This document shows positions 1 to 10,070 of a stretch of 25,805 bases of DNA, one piece after another; the stretch's first letter is position 1, and each line of letters starts with the position of its first letter. The notes beneath the pieces were generated by a model that did no database searches, was not told the origin of the DNA, and saw nothing but the letters and a program-made list of their open reading frames with translations. A program made the position numbers and the translations under genes. Source of the DNA: Beroe ovata (Eukaryota; Ctenophora; Nuda; Beroida; Beroidae); the NCBI GenBank assembly GCA_946803715.1, contig CAMPET010000386.1:1525-27329 (forward strand), in the 5' to 3' direction.

Positions 1-186
1 AACGTTGATCTAAGTGTTGTCACGTGACTGCACGTTACAATCACGTTACTGCTACCCATTGGGGTGAAGTTAGCAAACACACATACACACACACACACTC
101 TCTCTCACTTGCACGCATGCAGTGTATAATTTCATGGCTTTTTCTTGCGAGAAAAAGTAAAATGTTCATTTATCTAGAAGATAAAA

Positions 187-440
187 TGAGGAAGGGTGAG
201 TGAGAAAGAAGGGGGAAGGGAGTGGGGTCCGAGGGGAGGGAGGAAGGGAGTGGGGTCCGAGGGGAAGGGAGGAAGTGGGGTCCGAGGGCGAAGGAGGAAG
301 GGAGTGTGAGTGAGGAATCTCGAGGGTTTGGGACGGAGGAAAGTGGCAAGGAGGAGAGAGAGAGTGGGTGTGGAGGGATAGGTGGATAAAGAAAGAGGGA
401 GGAAAGGGGAGAGGGAGGAGGGGGTGGAGGAGAGAGATGA
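187..440. repeat. Purine-rich (GA/GGGA) tract with degenerate tandem units
   Basis: Almost uninterrupted G/A on the plus strand. Three degenerate copies of a unit containing agtggggtccgaggg lie between about 219 and 290. Confidence 0.85.
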
Positions 441-605
441 CAGCTCTATTTCGGGAAGCATGTTCATTACAAACTGCTGTACAATAATGATGGGTACTAC
501 TAATGAGTCCCTTATACACTAATTGGAGTGTTCAGCACACGCGCATAGGTACACTGATGAGAGTGTGTAGGTACTGTGTGTTTAATCACATAATAGCTCT
601 CTCTG

Positions 606-657
606 CATGTGTGCGTGTGTGTGTGCATGTGTGTGCGTGTGTGTGCGTGTGTGTGTG
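606..657. repeat. (GT)n-type microsatellite
   Basis: GT/GTGC alternating run in the FZR1 intron. Confidence 0.9.
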
Positions 658-888
658 GACTGTGGAAAGATGGCATGGAGTTTACGCTGTGAAACCACTG
701 TCATTGCTTTTCACTCCAGAATTATACATTTGTGAGAGATCTAAAATAATAATATAATTACCGAGATAGAAATCATAATACTACGACAGAAACAAAAAGC
801 AAGTTTGGTAGGTATTTTGATAGAAAATTGGATCATGTCCATGATATGGAAGTTTTGGGGCCAAGGCCCATGAAATCCGAAATGAAAC

Positions 889-970
889 ATGGCGTGATGT
901 GTGGCGTGAGCCGTGACGCGTGGCGTGATGTGTGGCGTGAGCCGTGACGCGTGGCGTGATGTGTGGCGTG
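889..970. repeat. 31-bp minisatellite, about 2.6 copies
   Basis: Unit gtggcgtgatgtgtggcgtg plus agccgtgacgc. The array ends 7 bases from the 5' splice site of FZR1 exon 9 (intron begins at 977). Confidence 0.9.
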
Positions 971-977
971 AACAAAC

Positions 978-3900
978 CTGCTGTAACGATGGATATTTCC
1001 ACACGAGTATCTGGTGCTGTGAGTAGCCGTGTGTACTGACAAACTCATGCGTTGTCTTACTCCACGCCAAGTTACACACCTGGAAGAGGAGGATGTTGTC
1101 AGGGTGATGTTGTCATGGTGATGTTGTCATGGTGATGTTGTCATGGTGATGTTGTCAGGGTGATGTTACAGTGGTTTCAGGCCCGTCAGGGTGATGCCAG
1201 GGTGTTGTTGGAGCGTTGCTAGAGCGTTGTTAGGGTGTTGTCAGGTGTGAAAGTGTTGCTTACATTGGTTCAACTTGTAATAGGTATAGTGCTCTTTATT
1301 ATACCCCGAATTTACTAACTTCCACATCTAAACCACTTCCAATTTGTCATGCCTGGAGAAGCAACTTTTAAAACAACCAAATATAACTGTGACTCATTAT
1401 ACCATGATATACGGCCATCATCTCAGTGATTATACCTTAAAGACGACAACACACGCGCAAACTCGGTCTCTCCCCCTCTCTCTTGAGTTATGAAGTGGTA
1501 GAGCTATGAAATATTAAGCCTGCTGTCGAGAAATGGTTATACAACGCCCAAGACATATGAAATGAGCAGAGTTCACCCAATTCTGGCACTCTTTTCGCTC
1601 TAATTCTCCCTCAAACCCCCCTCTCTCATATAGATGGCGGTGAAAAACCCTCGTGTTTATGGCGAGTAAGGAGTTACACCCAATGTAAGTTATTGAATGC
1701 CAAGTGAGCTGTCTCTTGTACCAGGCATGAACTAGATAAGTAGATACACGTCATAATAACTTGATATTTCTAAATTAAACAGGCTATACTGTTATTGATT
1801 TAAATTAAGGATATAATCGTATCGTTTCTGAAAGGTAATATAGAAATTCGCTATAATATAGGAAAAATGTAACAAAAGTTTGGCTTTCTCTTTTCCACTT
1901 CCCTTCCCTAACCCCCTCTCTCTCTCCCAGTGTTATCTGCTCTCTTCTCGTGTCGAGCAAGCAAGCAGTTTTCAGCAGAAAGTTACACACGCGACACCTG
2001 ACCCAAATTAGCGTGGTGAAAACCAAAGCTCAGGTTGCCATCTCTTATCTCAATTTTGGGAGTGATAGTGCCGCTAAAAGTTTAAATCATATTATGTTCG
2101 AGTCTACATGGTATACCAGGAGAAACAGTCAAACTTTGCTGTGATTAGAATGGAAATACAATACATTATTTTCACTCCCCCGCCGCATCATGAGAAACAC
2201 TGTCAAAGTTTGACCTGTTTCCACGGAATTGGTTGTGTTGGATGTTTGTGAATGTAAACACTAACAAATACACTAGCTAAAACACCAGTAGACCAACTAC
2301 AACTCACGACCACAATGTCGACCACAATGTGGACCACGGGTAACTTACCTGGCTGCCAGTGTGTATTGCTTGCAGGGGTTGTCCAGTTAGAGTATTCCAG
2401 AATCGGATGTACTGGTCTGCTGTTCCACCCCCACTGGCCAGGAGACCGTGTTGGTGGGGCGACCATGCGATCGCTTTCACTGCGGCTACATGCTCGGAGT
2501 ATCTGGGATGGGGGTTAGTGAGGATGTCATTGGGCAAGGAATATCATCTGTCATATTCGGGGATTATGTCATATTCAGGAATATCATATGTTATATTCGG
2601 GGAATTCTTGGGTGAATTTATCAGAGTGCCTATATTTCTGTGAAATTGATGTCTCTACATGACAGTAGAAACTACAACCTAGTTTGAGTGTCTCAAGACT
2701 CACTTTTGCACGGGTGTGAGACTGGACTGGTTCCAAACTAGGAGTTTGTTGTCATTTCCCCCACTAGCAAGATGTTGTCTGTCAGGGGACCACTTCAACC
2801 CACACACCTAACGGGGAGAGAGAGGTTGAATGGGGTTTACAATTATCATACCAGGAGGAACTCGCCAGGTATTTGTACGATAAATTAGTAAATTAGAATC
2901 CTAGAGACAGTGATTGAATCTAGAAATTAGACATCAGCGGACATTGCTGCTTAATTTCCTTCACAATCTTCTAGAAGGCAAGCATGGAGTATACTATGGT
3001 GATGTTCCTTCAGAAGCAAAGTTTTTCGCAAGATCAACCACTTAGCCCGGTACCACTTATGAATTACCACCAGTCTATGAAGTCAAAGCTTTTAAAGTTT
3101 CTATTCTTAGAACCTAACTGCAACCCCCAGAAGATGAAATATGGACTCTGCGACTATTAGTTGTATTCGACAAGAGTTTTATTTGAGTCGGCGACGGATT
3201 CATGATCTGAGAGTCTCAGACTGAGACGATACCACTTATTTGGAAGGGATGCGAATTTGGAGTATTGAGATGATTGAAAAAGTCGCATGAGAGATCAATA
3301 TTCTAATATTGAGCTCTGAATTTCTGCTAAGCTTAGGAATTCTGAGCTATAATCACACAGGATTGTGTTCCTTATGAATGATAATGAATAGCGAAAATAA
3401 TCTCAAGATATATTCCTGAATTAGGTTCAATAATTCATCAAGTCGTTGATGGTGGCAAACTGACAAATCGGAGCCTTAGTGTTCATTGTTGAGAAGCTAT
3501 CGAAAAAGTCATTGAGCGGCGTTCCATGAATGTCAAAACCCTGATACTGAATGAACAAACTCACACTATCATGATACTATGTAATCATCCCATGAGTTGT
3601 TCATGACACTAAATTGGCGTTTAATAATCGGAGAATTATACATGGCGACGTGTGTAATTGTTCACACGTCATCAAATGTCAAAATTCTGCAGCAATAATT
3701 TGAAATGATAAACTTGTAACTCTGTATTCTGTAAGTACCAGTATAGCCAATCAATCCCGCAACATGAAGTTTCAACACACGTAGCTATAATTCGTGTGTG
3801 TGTGTGTGTGTGTTTTTAAATACTACTGGCACTTCCAATCACTAGACGCTTAACTCCAACCTTGCCAACATTTGCAGTTGGTCATAAATTCATTTCCTTA

Positions 3901-6900
3901 TTCGCCCAACTAAAATGGATATTGTAACCACTCATAGCCATATAAGCATGTCTCGATGCTTGTTATAATTGCCGAGCTCTCCCTCCCCCGGAACTGAAAG
4001 GACACCCCACAAGCAGTTTTTGGAGGAAGAGAGAGAGTCTGTGGTCCAAGCTATTATCCCGGGTACAGAAGCTGGGTACCCGGTACCGAAAAGAGGGGTG
4101 TGGGAAAATGACATTGTGAGCGTATTCAGAGTACGGACTTCGAGTTATACAGACCATGTCACTTCTCAATAGCATAGGAGACAGTAAGCTATCGAGTGAA
4201 CTGCTCGAACCGTAGCTCAACTTTCATAGCTTTGCAACTGTGATTTTCGAAATCATTTGATTCATTGATGACACCAAAGACATATACCATTACAATTCAC
4301 ATGAATCGTGCGTGAATAACATGAATAACATGAATAACATGAATATACATATAACATGAATATTTGTAAGTGTTCGAACTTCCACTTCACTGCTGAAGTT
4401 GACATCATTGCACCACAGCTGTAAAGAGCATGAGAAGTGACAGGGACTATTATCTTATTATCATGACGTGAGAATAACATGGCAGTTGAGCAGTGGTATG
4501 ACAAGGACCATTATAAATCTCATTAAATACCTCGGTCGTGGACGGTTGGATAATGCATCGTTTGGAATTTACAATAAAACCAAATATGGCTGGATGGAAC
4601 CTGTACCTCATTGAACTTCTCGAATAATCAGTAGATATAGGTAGCTGCCGTCAGATTACTGGTAGATCGAATATTGAAGAGCTATCATTGAAGGCAGTGA
4701 GTGATTCAGTAACTCAGACTAGCTCAAGGCCCGACTCAAGATAACTTACTGTACTTCCTCAGCTGTACTTCCTCAGCTCACCCCCATCTTTCATTACCCT
4801 CATTATGCACTTTGCTTCCTTTCAGCAACCCAAAATTTTCAAAACACGTTAATTCGTTAATTAGAGCTGCTACTTAAAAACAATTCTGTTCGACATTCGT
4901 CACTGTTGCTAACCCCCCCATCCATCACCACTTTCCCCCTCACCACTTTACCAACTCACTCACCTCCTGCTTGTGTCCGGTGAGTTTCCGGAACTGATGA
5001 GGGGGTGTCCGGATGTCTCGCTGGATGATGAAACGATCCCGGCTCCCACTGCAGAGCAGATCACTATTCCATGCTAGAGCTCCCACTCGTGACTCGTGCG
5101 ACTCGAATATAGCTGTTCGCTTCTGTGCCTGTGAGATGGAATCGTATCAAGTCACTGATAACAATATAGATATGCTGATTTGGGTGCGCGTGACGGATTT
5201 TTTTTATTTAGTAGAATTTTACTCCTATTGCAACAGCTGTACAGCCGTCAGCCAATGTCAGGAATCATCGAAGGATTCAAGTTATCAAGCCAGTTCATTC
5301 GCCCGAGACTCCGCTGCAATGGGCAGCTCCTCATTTAACCCTCCCGCTCAGTTTCCTGTACGCTCGGCTGAGTGAACCGTTGAGCTGCATAAGCTTCAGT
5401 GGTGCAGTGGCCGGGATTCGAACCCGTGTTCTCTCGATCGAAAGTCCAGTGCCCACTGCCCATTCCTATATGCGACTCACCCTTTAATTATCAAATATTG
5501 ATCAAATACATTAAGGAAACTATTTGATATCTCATAATCATCATTCAGCTGGCATTTGCATCTCGGAATAAATAAGTCGGGTTGATTTAAGCTCATTCCA
5601 AGGGCAAACATGTCAAGCCACGTCAATAAAAATGTCTGGAATTCGATAATATCATTTTAAGTCTATGTCCGTTCATTTGTTTACGGCTGTTTAGTTTGGA
5701 ATGCAGCTCTATTGCTCAATATAATAACAAAGTTGCCAAATTTGTTGTCATTTCAAGCATGCTATCTCAAGGACCGACGAACCCAGGCATTGAGGTTTGG
5801 GGGGTTTGTTCTATCAACATGTCATAACCCATTTTATGATATAACTATATAAGTATCAATGATTCATAGTTCAGAGGTCAGAGCATCTTAACGCTGCCAG
5901 AAGTCAGAGATTTATAATAAGTCTCTGGCGAATAATATGCATGACAGAGGACTCAAGACACGCAATACATTGTAACACTATCTCTCACGCCCTTAGTGAC
6001 AAACACTAACGACTGTCATTGTGCTTCTTGTTGCTAGGCTGTCACATAACAACTCAGCCATTTGACTGGCAACGTTCTCTACTTGGCAAGGATAGATATC
6101 AGCGTGTTGTTTGGATGTATCTTACAAGCAGGTGATCCTATAATAGATGCATCATGTAGAATTCTATGTAACATGCAGCATGTGCTTTATAAAAACTCTA
6201 CCTACTTACCATAGAATGAAGTGCAAAACGACAACAGTCAGAGATTTTTCAAGAGATCAAGTGCGACTTTTTTAATTTCTACGGTATTCATGATAAATCA
6301 ACCAGAAAAAATCCTTAAAATAGGTATTAAATAAAGCGAAGGCATTTACCCATGTCTGTTACATTTAGGTTGACAACGAACCTGAGTATCCCAAAGTTGT
6401 ACACATCCTCTGTTAGTGCCGACCGCCAATACATTCGTTCTATCTGACCAACTGACACTGGTGACAGTGTCACCTTCACAGGATAGATCACATAGCCGGG
6501 TAACCTGACAATATTCTATCTAAATCTGATATCACATTCAGGGCCTTAATGATGAATTAGGGTGCACACATTATGAAGCTCAATATCGACTCCTACTAAT
6601 AATCTATTGGAACCCTTCCTCTGAAATGCTTACCTGACTGGTGCATGCACTCCACAAGTAGACACTAGAACTTAGTCCCACAGTCAAAACATTGGAATAA
6701 CTCCAATCAACAAGATTAAGATAAAAGTCATCTTGTAGTTCAGGTGCATCCAGTACTTTGTAAGGAAGTCTAGGAATTTTCCTTAGACTCTTTTTTGGTG
6801 ATGTAAGTAGTTTCTGACTTTTTCTGAATAATTATTATATCCATAAGTTAACTGCATTTCAATATAGATGATAGAATTCTATTCAACTCAGTAAGATCTC

Positions 6901-7637
6901 AATATAATTATTCATTAATCATTATGTGTTGTCTACCTGCTAACAGGGGATAGAGAGTAGCCATGTTCCTCTGGTTCTCTACTTGGTGACTGGTAGTGAA
7001 ACAGTCGTCTCTTGTGAGGGGTTCTTTGCAATCCATTACCATCATCACTATTCTGACGAACATCATCTATGTCAGCACCAAGCAGTTCATTCTGACAGAA
7101 TAAGGTGGTGTCAATAACATCCAGAATAAGTTCTCAAGAATAAAATATCAGAAAACATATTATTCAACCTGATAGCAAACAATTAATAGAACTTTTATTC
7201 AAATATATCAATACTGATAAAAACAGAACCTGTAATAAGCATCTGTAGGTTTGCTGTTCTCTGCCTTCTTCTCCATTTTCACTTGGGGTATCAGGAGCTA
7301 ATGAGAAAGAATTATCCCAATTGGCTCCATTTCTTGTTGGAATGAATCTGTCACAACTCTTTTCTTTACTTGGAGAACCACTGCTTGCCTACAAAATTGA
7401 ATTGATTTAATGCATTTCTGTACCACCAAGATGAAGATTACAATAAATCCACATGAAAAATCACATCAGAGCCATGGCAATTGACAACTATAATCAACCT
7501 ACCACTAGTGATTTCCTTAAATGAGGAGAGTAGCAGCTGTTGCTGTTCTTACTTTTCTTGTTCTTGGTTGGTGTTTTAGGCTCAGATATAGTTGTTTTAC
7601 ACTCTGCATTCAAAGGGCTGGATGGCCCACTTTCCAT
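978..7637 (-). CDS. FZR1: Fizzy-related protein / CDH1, APC/C co-activator (C-terminus off left edge)
   Basis: WD40 co-activator that recruits D-box and KEN substrates to the anaphase-promoting complex in late mitosis and G1. Nine exons (coding, right to left): 7503-7637, 7230-7388, 6937-7091, 6634-6823, 6382-6504, 4964-5128, 2704-2807, 2349-2502, 978-1079. All have GT-AG borders and every phase joins, giving about 429 aa without a stop. The C-box (DRFIP) is in exon 2. Exon 3 starts NELLGADID and ends YSLSPVS. Exon 4 holds [19 protein letters not shown] and YLWSACTSQ. The WD40 propeller then runs [74 protein letters not shown] and [16 protein letters not shown]-type blades. Vertebrate FZR1 is about 496 aa, so roughly the last blade and the IR tail are missing and presumably lie left of base 1. 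The start MESGPSS has an in-frame stop 11 codons upstream; a different upstream first exon is possible because vertebrate FZR1 starts MDQDYERR. Confidence 0.93.
1091..1166. repeat. 14-bp minisatellite, about 5 copies
   Basis: Unit gatgttgtcatggt with an a/g variant. The array starts 11 bases from the 3' splice site of FZR1 exon 9 (exon edge 1079). Confidence 0.9.
1167..2348. other. FZR1 intron 8, no gene seen
   Basis: Unique AT-leaning sequence after the 14-bp array. A related GTTG-rich stretch continues to about 1250. No conserved open frame, tRNA or repeat family was recognised on either strand. Confidence 0.5.
2808..4963. other. FZR1 intron 6, no gene seen
   Basis: The largest FZR1 intron (2.16 kb). 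It contains a (GT)n run at 3794-3813 and a 9-bp repeat (atgaataac, about 3.5 copies) at 4312-4344. Short open frames near 3.95-4.2 kb have no recognisable domain. Confidence 0.5.
4312..4344. repeat. 9-bp tandem repeat
   Basis: About 3.5 perfect copies of atgaataac inside FZR1 intron 6. Confidence 0.85.
5129..6381. other. FZR1 intron 5
   Basis: Contains the tRNA-like remnant at 5400-5459. The rest is AT-rich unique sequence without a supported gene. Confidence 0.5.
5400..5459 (-). pseudogene. tRNA-like remnant lacking the D-arm, with encoded CCA
   Basis: On the minus strand, a perfect 7-bp acceptor stem (GCAGTGG/CCACTGC) encloses an anticodon-like arm (CTGGA, loop CTTTCGA, TCGAG; one mismatch; would read TTC) and a canonical B-box/T-arm (GGGTTCGAATCCC). 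The D-arm is missing. After the acceptor stem comes A then CCA. It is inside FZR1 intron 5 (5129-6381). It could be a tRNA retropseudogene or the head of a tRNA-derived SINE; no obvious SINE body was identified next to it. Confidence 0.55.
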
Positions 7638-7840
7638 CCCACAAGAACCAGATTCACTGAATGACTAGTGACATATCATTCCTCCAGCAGTCATATAACT
7701 ATAGGGTAGGGTGTAATCCTATAACCATTCCCCATACATATACAGTACACATAAATGATAAATGTGAAGGCTGGTATGGGTATTGGGTATTTCATTGCTA
7801 AGAAATAAACAAAAAGCGTGCTTTGCAAAGATCATACTGT

Positions 7841-8008
7841 GATATTTTGAATCAAAAATGGAAAGTCCAATAAAAGGCAGAAAAGATCTTGCGTAGACCT
7901 TATTAGACATTAGACATTACTCAATGAAAACATTACTAATATAAATAAGGTCTAAACGGGAAATCTTTTCTGCCGTTTATTGGACTTTCCATTATTGATC
8001 CAAAAATA
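7841..8008. mobile_element. MITE-like inverted-repeat element
   Basis: Two arms of about 64 bp (7841-7904 and 7943-8008) are imperfect reverse complements, roughly 85% identical by eye. They share the core ggaaagtccaataaa and aaggtct. The spacer is about 38 bp and has no coding capacity. It lies just upstream of the FZR1 start. Target-site duplications were not established. Confidence 0.6.
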
Positions 8009-8009
8009 T

Positions 8010-9565
8010 AGCAGTAGTACCTGAATTCCGATTCTGATCTCGCGCGCAAAGACCGAAATGATAGCGAACGCGCGCCAAAAGCAAAGGTCAGATGGAATTA
8101 AAAATAAATTAAACAAGTATATACTTATTAAAAATCACAATAACAAAAAACTTTGCGCGCGCCGCTATCTGTTTAAACAGCGCGCGCTAATTTAATACGT
8201 GGCTTGTTATCGATTAATGATAGACCCTGTCGAGAATTTCGTAATTTTGCGCGCGCGCGGCGCAAACTTATTCTCAGACAAACTTATTCTCAAACAGCGG
8301 CCTGCTGACGCAAGGCGCAAGCCGCTTCGCGGCTTGCATCAGCGGTTTAGCATCGCCAGACAAGTGGCTTGTCAAGCGCCGCGCTTATAATCTGAAAATA
8401 AGCTTGCGCCGCGCGCGCGAATCGAACTTTTTTATTTGCCGGATGACATGACCGGATGTTCATGTTGTCTGTCCAATGTTGATTCTTGCGCGCGGCGCGC
8501 CTTCATCGGCGCCTTGCATCAGCTCTCGTCTCATGTTTCGTCCTTCGATGTTGAGGCAGAGTAAATATTCAATTTATGTTATTTTGATAGTCTCAGATTC
8601 AGAATTATTTATGAAATATATAATTTGTAACAATGGTTGTGTAATTTGTGAAATGAAATTTATTTCCAATCATTTTGAATGGAAACAAAAATGAATGGAA
8701 ACAAAAAATGATACTGTGTATTGTTATTGTTTATTTCCACATACAAAGTGATCAGGATGATGTAGTTTTGACTTTTATCTCCACTTACCACTATGTTCAT
8801 CAGAATTGCACATAACCACTCTGCCTCAATCTAAGTGATCAATTCTGCAACAAATCACTTTCATGAATTGGATTGNGCGCGGATTCAAACGAGGCAGAAT
8901 AGCACGAGCCTTTAATACGTGGCTTGTCAGTTGTCAAGCGCTATTTTCAAGCTTATTTTTAAATTATAATTTGAAAATAAGCTTGCACCACGCGCGCGAA
9001 TCGAATTTTTTTGCTTGTCTGGCGATGCTAGACCGCTGATGTAAGCCGCGCTGATGCAAGCATCTGTCTGAGAATAAGTTAGCGCCGCGCGCGCGCAAAA
9101 CGAAATTCTCGACAGGGTCTATCATCGATCGACAATTTTTTGCCGGATAACCGGATGTTCATGTTATCTTTCCAATGCAATGCTAATTCTTGCGCGCGGC
9201 GTGCACGCCTTCATCGGCTTTCATGTTTCGTCCTTCGATGTTGAGGCAGAGTAAATATTCAATTTTTGTTATTTTGATAGTCTCAGATTCAGAATTATTA
9301 ATGAAATATATAATTTGTAACTATGGTTGTGTAATTTGTGAAATGAAATTTATTTCCACTCATTTTGAATGGAAACAAAAATGAATGGAAACAATAAATG
9401 ATACTGTGTATTGTGATTGTTATTGTTTATTTCCACATACAAAGTGATCAGGATGATGTAGTTTTGTCTTTTATATCCACTATGTTCATCACAATTGGCA
9501 CATAACCACTCTGCCTCAATATAAGTGATCAATTCTGCAACAAATCACTTTCATGAATTGGATTG
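8010..9565. mobile_element. CG-rich foldback element, two tandem copies
   Basis: CpG-dense blocks (gcgcgcgcgg) in AT-rich DNA. About 8435-8875 and 9140-9565 are direct copies (shared catgtttcgtccttcgatgt, ttgaggcagagtaaatattc and caaatcactttcatgaattg). 8203-8280 and 9065-9136 are inverted copies of a segment with gatagaccctgtcgagaatt. 8290-8360 and 9013-9065 are also inverted copies. A 33-bp near-palindrome with CTGTTTAAACAG is at 8155-8187. No transposase-like open frame was found, so this looks non-autonomous. Confidence 0.65.
8876..8876. other. Single ambiguous base (N)
   Basis: The only N seen in the window. It falls exactly where the first direct copy of the foldback element stops matching the second. 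Confidence 0.98.
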
Positions 9566-10062
9566 CTACTGATAAGCTTTGAAGATGTGGCAGCATTTTT
9601 ATGTCTGAATGTGATTTAAACATTCATGAACACAGAGTGTTGTTCTGTGAAGCGCTTAAATACTCAGGTTAACAGGACATGCTTCGCCTAATCGGATTTA
9701 CATATTGCAGCATGAATATTCAGCACAGTTATATCACGGGTACCTAGCAAACAGTGATCCAATCATTCTGGATCACCCTGTTATTTCATAAAATACCATT
9801 CCATTAATTTACAGAATTATGTCCTATTATTGAAGGTCTGGATTGTTGGGCATACTCACATGACTCAGCACTTTCACTGTCCTTTAGACTCACTATACTG
9901 TAATGAAATGAGAAGTGTGTCAGAACATAAACAAGATATCCCTTGTGGTATTGCATGAGTTCATATCATGCCTTCATCATGTTAAAAAGAAATTACATTA
10001 CTTGGTCTGATGCAGGATCTGCAATTCAAACCTTATGAGTTGTAACCTTATTATATTCTATA
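9566..10062. other. Upstream region of the plus-strand gene
   Basis: Unique sequence between the foldback element and the first coding exon at 10071. It probably holds the promoter and 5'UTR exon(s), since a splice acceptor (attctatag) ends at 10062. No specific promoter element could be assigned. Confidence 0.35.
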
Positions 10063-10070
10063 GGCTCCCT

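Larger units (their letters stand above)
1..977. other. Intron of FZR1, repeat-rich
   Basis: Sequence downstream (minus strand) of FZR1 exon 9. It holds a purine-rich tract at 187-440, a GT-rich microsatellite at 606-657 and a 31-bp minisatellite at 889-970. I looked for the final WD40 blade and IR tail of FZR1 on the minus strand and saw neither. The short open frames over the purine tract are low-complexity artefacts. Confidence 0.6.

Noticed and set aside
166-519. Pro/Ser/His-rich minus-strand open frames
   Set aside because: Translation of the purine-rich tract; no domain, and located in an FZR1 intron.
1-970. Possible last exon of FZR1 within the window
   Set aside because: I searched the minus strand by eye for the GHSYRVLYLA-type blade and the terminal IR motif and found neither; it probably lies left of base 1.
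889-1166. CRISPR-like array
   Set aside because: The units are contiguous without unique spacers, and the DNA is eukaryotic; these are minisatellites.
5013-5375. 120-codon plus-strand open frame
   Set aside because: Antisense shadow of FZR1 exon 6 extended into the intron; no domain.
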